This document shows, piece by piece, positions 44,097-53,716 of a stretch of 64,000 bases of DNA. Under the pieces are notes generated by a model, which was not told the origin of the DNA, ran no database searches, and saw only the letters and a program-made list of their open reading frames with translations. Origin of the DNA: Postechiella sp039985655. GTDB lineage: Bacteria > Bacteroidota > Bacteroidia > Flavobacteriales > Flavobacteriaceae. The stretch spans positions 62,001-126,000 of the forward strand of contig JBDWSF010000035.1 of the NCBI GenBank assembly GCA_039985655.1. The letters are read 5' to 3'. The position numbers and the translations under genes are program-made. Each line of letters begins with the position of its first letter. Position 1 is the stretch's first letter.

Positions 44097-45923
44097 TTAG
44101 GCAACGGTTAGCGTTTTAGATTTAATGGATAGGTTTTGAATTTCTAAATGAATCTCGTTTAAAGTTAATTCACTTTTATCCAATTCGTTTAAAACACCGG
44201 TTTTAATATCAGTAAAAGCATGTTTTACATCATTAAATAGACTTTGGTAATAGGAAACACCAGCTTTCATGTTCGTGGTAAACGTCACCAAGTATTTTTC
44301 TTCTTTTTTGGTCATAGATGCTCTAGCTTCTGTTAATTTATTCTTCAAGAAGTCTATATAAATGTGTAATTCTTTAATAAATAAATTAGGACGATCTGTT
44401 CTAGTAATCATGTTGGCGCGACCGTATATATGATCTGTCATGTTTTTAAGACTCATCACTTTAGAATAGTATGCCATATTTGGTCCAGGACAAATTGAAA
44501 CGCCTATACCTTCTACTTTTGTTTCGATATTATAAGCCAGTAAAGCCGAAGTTCCTAAGCCCACGCAAGTACAGGATTTTTCGATAATTTTATTGAATTG
44601 ATTTTGATATTCGTCAGCTGGTAGGTTTTCTTCTTTTAAAGATTTTATTTTGAAATGTTGATATTCTCTTGATGCTGTACAAACACCAGTTTCTTTAAAT
44701 TCTTTATTCATAGCCACAAATTTTTTGGGACAAGAACTTCCTGGTCTGCCTTTATCTATTAAAAATTGTTTTTCGGCATCCTTAGTGTTATTCCGAAGGT
44801 TATTAAAAGGTATACCTAACGGAGAAATATCACTTAAATATAAATCCTTTTCTTCAGCTTTAGCTAATTTGTCTAAAGTGTCTTTGTCAACGGTCGTAGC
44901 TTCAGGCACTAATAAAAAAGGGCTGCCCCAACCCACAGAATCTAAGTTGTACTCATCCATTAAAAACTCATGTTCTTCTTCTGTGCCAACACCACCTTGG
45001 GCAGTAATTTCGAAAGATAAAATGGCGTTTGGAATGGTGCGGCTTTGATTTGTAAGTTCTTGATTTAATACACTTAATATAGATTCTTGTAATTCGTTTT
45101 TACGTGCTTTAAATTCTGCTAAAACAGGGCCTAAAAGATAGCCGTCTGTAGCAAAAGCATGTCCACCACAATTAAGTCCAGATTCAATTCTATATTCTGA
45201 AACCCATAAGCCTTTTTTAGCTAAAAATTTACCTTGAATTAATGCCGATCTGTAATCGCTAACTTTTAGTATAATACGTTTTTTGAAGGTACCGTTTTCA
45301 TCTGGATAGAAGTCATTAAATTGAGACATGTAAGCAAATAATCTAGGGTTCATTCCTGCCGATAAAATAACCGAAGAGTTTAGTTTGCTATTAGCAAAAC
45401 CTCTTAAAGCAGCATGAGCATCGTTGTATTCTATAGGAAGTTTTTCTTGTTTTTTATAATTGTCTTTATCAACTTTGGTCATTATATTAACATCAATAGT
45501 TCCCATCGTTAAATTGTTGGCTGCCCAATTCTTTATTTTAGCAAAATCGAGATCTGTAGCTGTTAATTTTTTAAATTCAGATTTCATTTTAGAACTGTCT
45601 GGAAGCATATTAATATATGCTAAAATTTTATCACTTTTTTCGGCAGAAATATTCTTAAGTTCTTCAAATTTTTCATCAGCTAAATCGCTAATTAAATTTA
45701 AATACGACGTAATACGTTTGGCTCTAAAATCATCAATCTTATCTGTTATTTCTTTATAAGGAACTTCGAATTTTTCACTGTACATTTTTCTTAATTTCTC
45801 AAGTAAAATATCATCGACTAAAGAAATTACAGAATCCATACCGTATTGTGCAACTTTTAAAGGGGTATCTATTGTGAATCCAATACCCATTACTGGGATG
45901 TGAAATGAATGTGCTTTTTTCAT
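44097..45923 (-). CDS. Uncharacterised nitronate-monooxygenase-like protein with Cys-rich C-terminal half
   Basis: 608 residues, well conserved in style but of no family I can name with certainty. The N-terminus (IPVMGIGFTIDTPLKVA) and the motif GLNCGGHAFA resemble FMN-binding TIM-barrel nitronate monooxygenases (their GxEAGGH motif); ITAQGGVGTEEEHEFL followed by GWGSPFLLVPEATT resembles their phosphate-binding end. The C-terminal half is rich in cysteines (GSSCPKKF, GVCTASREY, SCTCVGLG, SICPGPNM), suggesting a metal cluster. No signal peptide. Divergent from ppc. Confidence 0.55.
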   Translation of the reverse strand: MKKAHSFHIPVMGIGFTIDTPLKVAQYGMDSVISLVDDILLEKLRKMYSEKFEVPYKEITDKIDDFRAKRITSYLNLISDLADEKFEELKNISAEKSDKILAYINMLPDSSKMKSEFKKLTATDLDFAKIKNWAANNLTMGTIDVNIMTKVDKDNYKKQEKLPIEYNDAHAALRGFANSKLNSSVILSAGMNPRLFAYMSQFNDFYPDENGTFKKRIILKVSDYRSALIQGKFLAKKGLWVSEYRIESGLNCGGHAFATDGYLLGPVLAEFKARKNELQESILSVLNQELTNQSRTIPNAILSFEITAQGGVGTEEEHEFLMDEYNLDSVGWGSPFLLVPEATTVDKDTLDKLAKAEEKDLYLSDISPLGIPFNNLRNNTKDAEKQFLIDKGRPGSSCPKKFVAMNKEFKETGVCTASREYQHFKIKSLKEENLPADEYQNQFNKIIEKSCTCVGLGTSALLAYNIETKVEGIGVSICPGPNMAYYSKVMSLKNMTDHIYGRANMITRTDRPNLFIKELHIYIDFLKNKLTEARASMTKKEEKYLVTFTTNMKAGVSYYQSLFNDVKHAFTDIKTGVLNELDKSELTLNEIHLEIQNLSIKSKTLTVA

Positions 45924-45942
45924 ATTTGATTTCGTTAATCGG

Positions 45943-45950
45943 CAAAGATA
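45943..45950 (-). promoter_or_regulatory. Candidate -7 box of the gene at 44097-45923
   Basis: Plus-strand CAAAGATA reads TATCTTTG on the minus strand, 20 bases upstream of the start codon. Confidence 0.45.
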
Positions 45951-46194
45951 TTATGACTGCAACGTATAGAATATGATATATGTCATGCTTTAAACCATTG
46001 AATTTTGAAAAAGAATGCTTTTTAAATTTATTTTAAACAAATTATAAAAGTGAATAACCTCGATTTAACGTGTTTTTGATTGTAAAGAATTAATGATTGC
46101 CTTTATTTTTTTTAATTATTCTTAGTTAGAATAATACATTCAACGTAAATCCATAAAACTTTAATTGATGGGCATTCTTTAGTGCTTTGTTTAG

Positions 46195-46202
46195 TATTTT
46201 TG
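46195..46202 (+). promoter_or_regulatory. Candidate -7 box of ppc
   Basis: TATTTTTG fits TAnnTTTG, 27 bases before the ATG of ppc. The 305-base divergent region 45924-46228 contains no gene. Confidence 0.45.
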
Positions 46203-46228
46203 CGATTAATTTTCAATAGAGTGAAGCC

Positions 46229-48820
46229 ATGTCTGTAGAGCCAAAATTAACACGATTTAATCAGAGTGTATTGTCTAAATATCAAATATACAACAGTATA
46301 TTTATGACCTTACCTTTCGATTCTATTACAAAAACGGGAGTATTACTTCCATTATTTCACGAAACCTGTGAAAAAGGATTTGCCAACGGTGAAGACCCAA
46401 CAACCATAGTAGAAACGTTTTTTGAAAAGTATCAAGGAAGACGATCGGAAGAAAGTCAAATAAACTTGTTGTTTAGATTTATTCAATATATTGAAAGGCA
46501 AGTGGTTTTATTTGATGCTGTTGAAGATGCGGCATTCCCTATTGTAAATAATATGGATGGTATTGGTACGCTAAGAAATTTAAAAGACGTTGCTAAATCT
46601 GAAAATTCTTTAGAGGCATTAAAAAGTTATCTTGATGAGTTTAAAGTGCGTATTGTTTTAACGGCACATCCTACTCAGTTTTACCCAGGTTCTGTATTAG
46701 GAATTATTACAGATTTATCTAAAGCAGTTAAAAATAACGACCTAAGTGATATTAATAATTTATTTGCACAATTAGGTAAAACACCATTTTTTAAGCGCGA
46801 AAAACCAACACCTTATAACGAAGCTAAAAGTTTAATTTGGTATTTAGAAAACGTGTTTTATAAATCTTTTGGTGAGATATATGATTATATACAGCATAAT
46901 ATTTATGACGATGGGAAGCAACATAACGAAATTATAAATATTGGATTCTGGCCAGGCGGAGATAGAGATGGTAATCCGTTTGTAAAACCAAATACGACAA
47001 TAAAAGTAGCAAACAAATTAAAGCAAGCTATTCTTAAAAAGTACTACGGAGATCTTAAAGATTTAAGGCGTAAATTAACTTTTAGAGGTGTAGAAGAGCG
47101 TGTTATTAAATTAGAAACTGTTTTATATAACTATAGTATAGATTTAAAGACGGAGAAAACGATAACATCTCAAGAGTTACTTGATGAATTAATAAGTATC
47201 AGAGATGTTATTAAAAAAGATCATCAATCACTTTATATTTCAGAGATAAACAGCTTAATCAATAAAGTACATCTATTTGGTTACAATTTTGCAGCCTTAG
47301 ATATTCGACAAGATAGTAGAATTCACCATACGGTATTTACTACGGTTATTGATAATTTGATTGAAAACGGGCATGAATCTTTTCCGAAAAATTATCATGA
47401 CTTATCTGATGACGAGCAGGTGAGAATTTTATCAGAAGTAAAAGCAGACAAACTTATAGATATCGAAGTTTTTGAAGATGAAATGGTGCATAATACGTTA
47501 AAAACGATTAAAACCATTAAGAAAATTCAAAAATCTAATGGAGAACGAGGTGCTAATAGATACATTATTAGTAATAACCAAACGGCTCTTCATATGATGC
47601 AGCTTTTTGCGATGTTAAAATTAACAGCGTTTAAAGAGGATTTAACCGTAGATGTTGCGCCACTTTTCGAAACGATTCCAGATTTAGAAAATGCACCAGA
47701 CGTTATGGAGCAATTATACACGAACCCAGCATACATAGCACATTTAAAAGTTAGAGGTAATAAACAGCATATTATGCTTGGTTTCTCTGACGGAACTAAA
47801 GATGGGGGTTATTTAATGGCAAACTGGGGGATTTTTAAAGCTAAAGAACGCCTAACAGAAATTTCTAGGAAACACGGTATTACAGCCATTTTCTTTGATG
47901 GTCGTGGTGGACCTCCAGCTCGTGGTGGTGGAAAAACACATCAATTCTATTCTTCATTAGGACCAACAATTGAGGATAAAGAAGTACAATTAACGATACA
48001 AGGACAAACGATTAGTTCTAATTTTGGAACGTTAGATTCGTCAAAATATAATTTAGAGCAATTAATAAGTTCTGGTCTTTCTAATAGGTTAGGAAAGGAT
48101 AATAAAGCCATGAGTGCCGACGACAAAATCGTTATGAACGATTTAGCTGAAACGAGTTATGAAGCTTATAAGGACTTTAAGAGTCATCCGATGTTTATTC
48201 CGTATTTAGAGCGCATGAGTACTTTAAAGTATTATGCTAAAACGAATATAGGTAGTAGACCATCTAAAAGAGGAAGCTCTGATAAATTAGTGTTTTCAGA
48301 TTTAAGAGCCATTCCTTTTGTAGGGTCTTGGAGTCAGTTAAAACAAAACGTTCCAGGTTTCTTTGGTGTTGGTGTTGCTTTAAAAAAGTATGAAGAAAAA
48401 GGAGAGTTCTATAAGGTAGAACAACTTTATAAAAATTCTAAATTCTTCAAAACATTGCTAGAGAATAGTATGATGTCTTTAACAAAATCGTTCTTCGATT
48501 TAACTAAATACATGTCTAAAGACGAAGAGTTTGGTGCATTTTGGGATATCATATATAACGAATACGTGTCAACAAAAGCATTATTACTTAAGCTTACAGG
48601 GTATAAAGAATTAATGGAAAACGAACCTTCTGGTAGAGCTTCTATTCAAGTTAGAGAATCTATTGTATTGCCGTTGTTAACTATACAGCAGTATGCACTT
48701 AAAAAGATTCAAGAATTAGAAAAAGCTGAGGTTAGAGACGAAGCGCAAATTAAAATTTTCGAAAAGATTGTTACACGATCTTTATTTGGAAATATTAACG
48801 CCAGTAGAAATTCGGCTTAA
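46229..48820 (+). CDS. ppc: Phosphoenolpyruvate carboxylase
   Basis: 863 residues, the usual length. The catalytic His lies in VLTAHPTQF (about residue 150). The second active-site loop is FFDGRGGPPARGGGKTH (about 560-575). Other family signatures include NIGFWPGGDRDGNPFV. It carboxylates PEP to oxaloacetate to refill the TCA cycle. It stands alone with its own terminator. Confidence 0.96.
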   Translation: MSVEPKLTRFNQSVLSKYQIYNSIFMTLPFDSITKTGVLLPLFHETCEKGFANGEDPTTIVETFFEKYQGRRSEESQINLLFRFIQYIERQVVLFDAVEDAAFPIVNNMDGIGTLRNLKDVAKSENSLEALKSYLDEFKVRIVLTAHPTQFYPGSVLGIITDLSKAVKNNDLSDINNLFAQLGKTPFFKREKPTPYNEAKSLIWYLENVFYKSFGEIYDYIQHNIYDDGKQHNEIINIGFWPGGDRDGNPFVKPNTTIKVANKLKQAILKKYYGDLKDLRRKLTFRGVEERVIKLETVLYNYSIDLKTEKTITSQELLDELISIRDVIKKDHQSLYISEINSLINKVHLFGYNFAALDIRQDSRIHHTVFTTVIDNLIENGHESFPKNYHDLSDDEQVRILSEVKADKLIDIEVFEDEMVHNTLKTIKTIKKIQKSNGERGANRYIISNNQTALHMMQLFAMLKLTAFKEDLTVDVAPLFETIPDLENAPDVMEQLYTNPAYIAHLKVRGNKQHIMLGFSDGTKDGGYLMANWGIFKAKERLTEISRKHGITAIFFDGRGGPPARGGGKTHQFYSSLGPTIEDKEVQLTIQGQTISSNFGTLDSSKYNLEQLISSGLSNRLGKDNKAMSADDKIVMNDLAETSYEAYKDFKSHPMFIPYLERMSTLKYYAKTNIGSRPSKRGSSDKLVFSDLRAIPFVGSWSQLKQNVPGFFGVGVALKKYEEKGEFYKVEQLYKNSKFFKTLLENSMMSLTKSFFDLTKYMSKDEEFGAFWDIIYNEYVSTKALLLKLTGYKELMENEPSGRASIQVRESIVLPLLTIQQYALKKIQELEKAEVRDEAQIKIFEKIVTRSLFGNINASRNSA

Positions 48821-48855
48821 GACCCTTTTTAAGACTGAAAATTAATAAATTATTG

Positions 48856-48886
48856 AAACCCTTTCTGGAAACAGGAAGGGTTTTTT
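48856..48886 (+). terminator. Rho-independent terminator of ppc
   Basis: AAACCCTTTCTG - GAAA - CAGGAAGGGTTT, a 12-bp stem on a GAAA tetraloop, then TTTTA. Confidence 0.92.
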
Positions 48887-48962
48887 ATTGATTACTATTT
48901 AAAAATGTATTAACTTTAAAGAATAACAAGTCCTGTTTTGGGTTTAATTTAAAATAACGCTT

Positions 48963-49223
48963 ATGATACCTTTCAGATCCGAAATTAGAAATTCACCAAC
49001 AGAGCAAACTATCAAGATTTTTTTGAGTGATGAATCTTTAGATAGCGACGTTAAAAGTTATTTAGAAAGTTTTATCGATATAGAACTTATTGAAATAAGG
49101 AAAAGTGTAGAGCGTAATCGTGTTGATGAAAATATTACTGTTTTTAGAAAAAATGGGGTTGATATAAATTCACTTCAAGATCAAATTAATAATAGTTTAG
49201 CGGGCTATTTTAATATTCAATAA
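48963..49223 (+). CDS. Small acidic protein of unknown function
   Basis: 86 residues, no signal peptide or hydrophobic helix. Starts MIPFRSEIRNSPTEQTIKIF, mixed helical, with two Ser/Asp-rich turns. I recognise no family. Ordinary codon use and the ATG start make it likely coding. Confidence 0.55.
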   Translation: MIPFRSEIRNSPTEQTIKIFLSDESLDSDVKSYLESFIDIELIEIRKSVERNRVDENITVFRKNGVDINSLQDQINNSLAGYFNIQ

Positions 49224-49239
49224 ACCGTCATGCATTTTG

Positions 49240-49350
49240 ATTTGCTGTCAGTTCGATTTCGACTTTTTTTGTCGAAATTGTATCGAGAACATTGAAATAT
49301 AAAAATTTTATTCTCGATAGTTCTGCTGAGCTTGGCGAAGCACTGATTTC
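49240..49350. repeat. Dispersed hairpin repeat (TATCGAGAA / TTCTCGATA type)
   Basis: TTTTTGTCGAAATTGTATCGAGAAC at the left mirrors TATTCTCGATAGTTCTGCTGAGCTTGGCGAAG at the right. Related to 32130-32290. No gene is seen in 49224-49530. Confidence 0.6.
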
Positions 49351-49469
49351 ATTTAAAAAAATGAATTAAATTTACTCGAAATGACAAATTTTGCTCAAAA
49401 TGCAAAACGGGGTCAATACTAATAAAAGTATAGATTTTTCTTGATTATCAATTTCAGAAATTACATCAT

Positions 49470-49503
49470 AAAAAAGGTTGCTAAAATTTAGCAACCTTTT
49501 TTA
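49470..49503 (-). terminator. Rho-independent terminator of the galE operon (bidirectional)
   Basis: AAAAAAGGTTGCTAAA / TTTAGCAACCTTTTTT, a near-perfect palindrome 28 bases beyond the galE stop. Confidence 0.88.
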
Positions 49504-49530
49504 TATCTTAAAATAAAAGTTTGAATTTAC

Positions 49531-50556
49531 TTACTCAGCAGTTCTTACTTTTTGTTCCCATTTCCAAGCTGAACGCATAGCATCATCAAGCGATAATTCA
49601 GTTTTCCAACCTAATTCATCATTTGCTTTATTAGTATCCGCGTAAGCAGAAATAATATCACCTTCACGTCTTCCAACAATTTTATAATTCAATTTTTTAT
49701 CAGAAACTTTTTCGAAAGATTTAATGACTTCTAATACAGAACTTCCTGTACCTGTACCAAGATTAAAGGTTTCGTAATTCGCTTTATTCTTATTCTTAAG
49801 TAAACGACCTAAGGCAATAACGTGCGCTTTAGCTAAATCTACCACGTGAATATAATCGCGAATACAAGTGCCATCTGGTGTTGGGTAATCTTCACCAAAA
49901 ACAGATAATTCTTGTCGTAAACCAATACCAGTTTGCGTAATAAATGGCACTAAATTTTGAGGAACACCAATTGGTAATTCTCCAATTTCTCCAGATTTAT
50001 GTGCGCCTACTGGATTAAAATAACGTAATGCAATGGCCTTTAAACTTGGCGTTACTTTACATGTATCACTTATAATCTCTTCACCTATTTGCTTCGTATT
50101 TCCGTATGGAGATTCTGCTTGTTTTACTGGTGCATTCTCAGTAATTGGTAATTCGTCTGCTTGACCATAAACTGTACAAGACGAGCTAAATATAAAGCCA
50201 GCTGTTGGTAGTTTTCTTAATTCTTTAAGAATATAAACCAATGTACTGATATTATTTTCATAATACATTAAAGGCTCTTTTACACTTTCTCCAACCGCTT
50301 TACTCGCTGCGAAATGAATAACACCTTTAACATCATTATGCTTTGCAAAAAAAGCTTCAACTTTATCTTTTTCCTTTAAATCTAACTTTTCAAAAATGGG
50401 TGTTTTACCAGAAATTGCAGTAATACCATCTAATACGTCTTCAGAAGAATTAGATAAATCATCTATAATAACGACTTCGTAGCCTTCGTTTTGTAATTCT
50501 ACAACGGTATGCGATCCTATAAATCCTAATCCACCTGTTACTAATATCTTATCCAT
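49531..50556 (-). CDS. galE: UDP-glucose 4-epimerase
   Basis: 341 residues of the short-chain dehydrogenase type. NAD-binding TGGLGFIGSHT at 7-17, active-site serine in FIFSSSCTVYG, catalytic YxxxK in SPYGNTK, and the GalE-typical RYFNPVGAHKSGEIGE with GTCIRDYIHVVDLA. It converts UDP-glucose and UDP-galactose, feeding envelope glycan synthesis. It overlaps the 3' end of the DegT-type gene by 8 bases. Confidence 0.94.
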   Translation of the reverse strand: MDKILVTGGLGFIGSHTVVELQNEGYEVVIIDDLSNSSEDVLDGITAISGKTPIFEKLDLKEKDKVEAFFAKHNDVKGVIHFAASKAVGESVKEPLMYYENNISTLVYILKELRKLPTAGFIFSSSCTVYGQADELPITENAPVKQAESPYGNTKQIGEEIISDTCKVTPSLKAIALRYFNPVGAHKSGEIGELPIGVPQNLVPFITQTGIGLRQELSVFGEDYPTPDGTCIRDYIHVVDLAKAHVIALGRLLKNKNKANYETFNLGTGTGSSVLEVIKSFEKVSDKKLNYKIVGRREGDIISAYADTNKANDELGWKTELSLDDAMRSAWKWEQKVRTAE

Positions 50557-51703
50557 TTATAAATGTTTTAATTTTTGATGTTATATATTCTATTTGTTCA
50601 TTATCTAATTCGGTGTGCATTGGTAAAGAAATAACCTCTTTTATTAATTGGTTTGTTACTTTAAAATCAGCTTCGTTATACCTGTCATCCACATATGCTT
50701 TTTGTTTATGAAGTGGAATTGGGTAGTAAACTCCACAAGGAATATCGTTTTCATTTAAATATTTAGCCAATGCATCTCTATCTATACCTTTAATTCTTAA
50801 AGTATATTGATGAAATACGTGACAATCACAATTTTCGCAAGTATCTGTGCAATTACTAGAAAGCTTTGGTGTTATTACGTTTTCTATGCCCTTAAGCGCT
50901 TCATTGTATTTTTTAGCAGCCAATTGTCTTGCTTTATTATAGGTATCTAAATGCGGTAATTTTACATCTAAAACGGCAGCTTGTATACTATCGAGTCTAG
51001 AATTAACTCCAACAACATCATGATGATATCTAACATACATACCATGGTTTACAATACCACGAATAGTATGTGCTAAAGCATCGTCATTTGTAAAAATAGC
51101 TCCACCATCACCATAACAACCTAAATTCTTAGAAGGAAAAAAAGATGTAGACGCTACATGACCAATAGTTCCTGCCTTGGCTTTAGAACCATCTTTGTAT
51201 GTGTAACTTGCTCCAATAGCTTGCGCATTGTCTTCAATAACAAAAAGATTATGTGCTTTTGCAATGTCCATAATAGCCTCCATATTGGCACACTGCCCAA
51301 ATAAATGCACAGGAACTATCGCTTTTGTTTTTGGAGTTATTGCTTTTTTTATAGCTTCAATATCTATATTAAAATCATCTGGATTTACATCAACCAAAAC
51401 AGGTGTTAAATTTAGCAAAGCAATAACCTCTACAGTTGCAGCAAATGTAAAATCGGCTGTTATAACCTCATCACCAGGTTTTAAACCTAAACCCATCATT
51501 GCTATTTGTAAAGCATCGGTGCCGTTAGCACAAGGAATAACATGTTTAATATCTAGATAGTGTTCTAAATTCTTTTGGAATTCGTGAACTTTAGGACCAT
51601 TAATAAAAGCAGTAGTTTCAATAACCTCTTGTATTGAAGGATTTACAATGTCCTTTATTTGGTTATACTGACCTTTAAGGTCGACCATTTGAATTTTCTT
51701 CAT
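50549..51703 (-). CDS. DegT/DnrJ/EryC1/StrS-family sugar aminotransferase
   Basis: 384 residues. The PLP lysine is in SFFPSKNLGCYGDGGA. Substrate-side motifs CANGTDALQIAMMGLG, GDEVITADFTF and NHGMYVRYHHD fit the family that aminates nucleotide-keto-sugars. It is first in an overlapping pair with galE, consistent with making an amino-sugar for a surface glycan or O-antigen. No glycosyltransferase is in the same operon. Confidence 0.93.
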   Translation of the reverse strand: MKKIQMVDLKGQYNQIKDIVNPSIQEVIETTAFINGPKVHEFQKNLEHYLDIKHVIPCANGTDALQIAMMGLGLKPGDEVITADFTFAATVEVIALLNLTPVLVDVNPDDFNIDIEAIKKAITPKTKAIVPVHLFGQCANMEAIMDIAKAHNLFVIEDNAQAIGASYTYKDGSKAKAGTIGHVASTSFFPSKNLGCYGDGGAIFTNDDALAHTIRGIVNHGMYVRYHHDVVGVNSRLDSIQAAVLDVKLPHLDTYNKARQLAAKKYNEALKGIENVITPKLSSNCTDTCENCDCHVFHQYTLRIKGIDRDALAKYLNENDIPCGVYYPIPLHKQKAYVDDRYNEADFKVTNQLIKEVISLPMHTELDNEQIEYITSKIKTFING

Positions 51704-51786
51704 CTAAAAAAATTGCAGACTAAACAATTTTAAACTTCAAAATCATCGTCAATTTTAATGAATACCCGTAGCGGATTTTAAGCTCA

Positions 51787-51814
51787 CAAAATTACAAAAT
51801 TCAATGTTGCCAAA
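51787..51814 (-). promoter_or_regulatory. Candidate promoter of the aminotransferase-galE operon
   Basis: On the minus strand TTTG (51814-51811), a 16-base spacer and TAATTTTG (51794-51787), about 84 bases upstream of the start. Confidence 0.5.
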
Positions 51815-51900
51815 CAATGAAACTATTACGAATAATTACACAAAGTAATGTGAAATATTAAACAATTAAAGTTTAAACATGATTTTATTTTAAAGAAACG

Positions 51901-51908
51901 TATTTTTG
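51901..51908 (+). promoter_or_regulatory. Candidate -7 box of the Kdo transferase gene
   Basis: TATTTTTG, 17 bases before the TTG start at 51926, which makes a longer product unlikely. Confidence 0.5.
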
Positions 51909-51925
51909 TAATTAAAGTATAAGCA

Positions 51926-53161
51926 TTGCGTATCATTTATAACTTAGGAATTTATCTCGCACATTTTGGTTTAAAATGCATCGCCCCATTTAACTCCAAA
52001 ATAAAATTAGGTGTAACTGGCCGAAAAAATACTTTTAAAGTTTTAAAAAAGAATATTTCTACGAACGAAAAAACACTTTGGTTTCATTGTGCTTCTTTGG
52101 GAGAATATGAACAAGGTTTACCTGTTTTTAAAGTGCTGAGAAACAAATACAAAACACATAAAATTGTATTATCATTCTTTTCGCCGTCAGGTTACGAAAT
52201 AAGAAAAAATTCTGAAATAGCAGATGTTGTTGTTTATCTTCCTTTAGATACAAAAGTTAATGCAAAACGATTTTTAGACCTGTTAAATCCTGAACTTACC
52301 ATTTTTGTTAAGTATGATATTTGGCCAAATGTTCTGAATGAATTAAAATCACGAAACTTACGCGCCATCTTAATATCTGCTGCTTTTAGAAAAGATCAAT
52401 CTTTTTTTAAAATTTATGGTAGTCAATTAAGAAAAGCTCTTTTTGCATTCGAACATATATTTACTCAAAATCAAGCATCAAAAGATTTACTTGAATCTAT
52501 AAACTATAAAAGGGTTACCATTTCTGGTGACACTCGATTTGATAGGGTTTTTAGTCAGTTAGAACAAGACAATATCTTAGATTTTATTTCAAAATTCAAG
52601 CAAGATAAACTTTGTGTTGTTGCAGGCAGTACGTGGCCAGAAGGTGAAGCTTTATTTATTAATTATATAAATTCTGAAGCTTCAAAAAATACAAAATTTA
52701 TTATTGCACCGCACAATATAAAAGAAACTCAAATACATAGCCTAAAAAGTAAACTGAACGTTAATACCGTTTTGTTTTCAGAAAAAGAAAGCGCGAATCT
52801 TCAAGAAGCCAAGGTGTTTATTATTGATACGATTGGCTTATTGACTAAAATATATAATTACGCAAATGTTGCTTATGTTGGTGGCGCTATGGGTAACACT
52901 GGATTGCACAACACTTTAGAACCTGCTGTTTTTGAAATACCAATAATAATTGGTAATAATCACGACAAATTTCCAGAAGCAAAAGCTATGATTGATAATG
53001 GTGGTGTATTTTCAATTTCTAATCAAAAAGAATTCGATATTATTTTAACTGATATGATTGAAAATCCAGAAAACAGAGCCGTTTCAGGGTATAACAATCT
53101 GCAATTTATAAAGAAAAACAAGGGTGCCGTGATCCAAATTACCGATTATCTACGTATATAA
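51926..53161 (+). CDS. waaA: 3-deoxy-D-manno-octulosonate (Kdo) transferase
   Basis: 411 residues with a TTG start. Family members begin MR(L/I)IYNLGIYL, so the start fits. The N-terminal helix anchors it to the inner membrane. The GT30 hallmark FHCASLGEYEQGLP with the base-type Glu, and SFFSPSGYE, FVKYDIWPN, ISAAFRKDQ, AGSTWPEGE and GGAMGNTGLHNTLEPA are present. It adds Kdo to lipid A, required for lipopolysaccharide. Confidence 0.93.
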   Translation: MRIIYNLGIYLAHFGLKCIAPFNSKIKLGVTGRKNTFKVLKKNISTNEKTLWFHCASLGEYEQGLPVFKVLRNKYKTHKIVLSFFSPSGYEIRKNSEIADVVVYLPLDTKVNAKRFLDLLNPELTIFVKYDIWPNVLNELKSRNLRAILISAAFRKDQSFFKIYGSQLRKALFAFEHIFTQNQASKDLLESINYKRVTISGDTRFDRVFSQLEQDNILDFISKFKQDKLCVVAGSTWPEGEALFINYINSEASKNTKFIIAPHNIKETQIHSLKSKLNVNTVLFSEKESANLQEAKVFIIDTIGLLTKIYNYANVAYVGGAMGNTGLHNTLEPAVFEIPIIIGNNHDKFPEAKAMIDNGGVFSISNQKEFDIILTDMIENPENRAVSGYNNLQFIKKNKGAVIQITDYLRI

Positions 53162-53268
53162 GTTGATTTTTAATGGGAAAACATTAAAAAATTCAAATAA
53201 TATGGGTAAGTTAATTCTAAAGATGTTAAATTGCTCTAACTTAAATAATTAACACTAAAACAAAAAAC

Positions 53269-53631
53269 ATGAAAAAATTAATCTTAAGCACAGTTCTTTT
53301 ATTAGCATTGAGTCTATCTTTTACGTCTTGTAGAGATGAAGCAAAAAAAGCTGGAGATGCTGTTGAAAACGCAGTTGATGCAACTGAAAAAGCTGTTGAA
53401 AGTGCTGCGGAAGCGACTGAAGCAGCTGCAAGTGATGTTGCAGAAGGCGCTAAAGAAGTCGCAAATGATGCGGCTGAGGCTGTTGAAAGTGCAGTTGATG
53501 CAGCTGGAGAAGCGGTTGATAACGCTGCTACTAAAGCTGGAGATGCTGTAGATGGAGTTGTTGAAAAAGCAGGTGAAACTGTAGATGGAGCGGTTGACGC
53601 TGCAGCTGACAAGCTTAAAGCTGCTCACTAA
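53269..53631 (+). CDS. Ala/Glu/Asp-rich repetitive lipoprotein
   Basis: 120 residues. Signal peptide ends in the lipobox LSFTSC (Cys 21). The mature part is almost entirely an amphipathic-helix repeat in an 11-residue register of the type A-x-x-A-V-E-x-A-A-E (AVESAAEATEAAASDVAEG, then similar turns), like LEA/apolipoprotein-type helices. Its function is unknown; it may coat or stabilise the envelope. Composition bias makes homology searches hard to interpret. Confidence 0.75.
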   Translation: MKKLILSTVLLLALSLSFTSCRDEAKKAGDAVENAVDATEKAVESAAEATEAAASDVAEGAKEVANDAAEAVESAVDAAGEAVDNAATKAGDAVDGVVEKAGETVDGAVDAAADKLKAAH

Positions 53632-53656
53632 TTTATAGCAGACTTATACAATTTAT

Positions 53657-53686
53657 AAAACCACCTCTTGTAGGTGGTTTTTTTAT
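53657..53686 (+). terminator. Rho-independent terminator of the repetitive lipoprotein gene
   Basis: AAAACCACCT / AGGTGGTTTT stem with a 5-base loop, then a T tract. Confidence 0.9.
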
Positions 53687-53716
53687 GGTTAGAATTGAAA
53701 AATTTGAGCCACTCGT

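Noticed and set aside
53241..53612. Long open antisense frames over the repetitive lipoprotein gene, rich in Ala/Ser/Thr
   Set aside because: They arise from the repeated GCN/GAN codons of the plus-strand gene and have no start context or signal peptide of their own.
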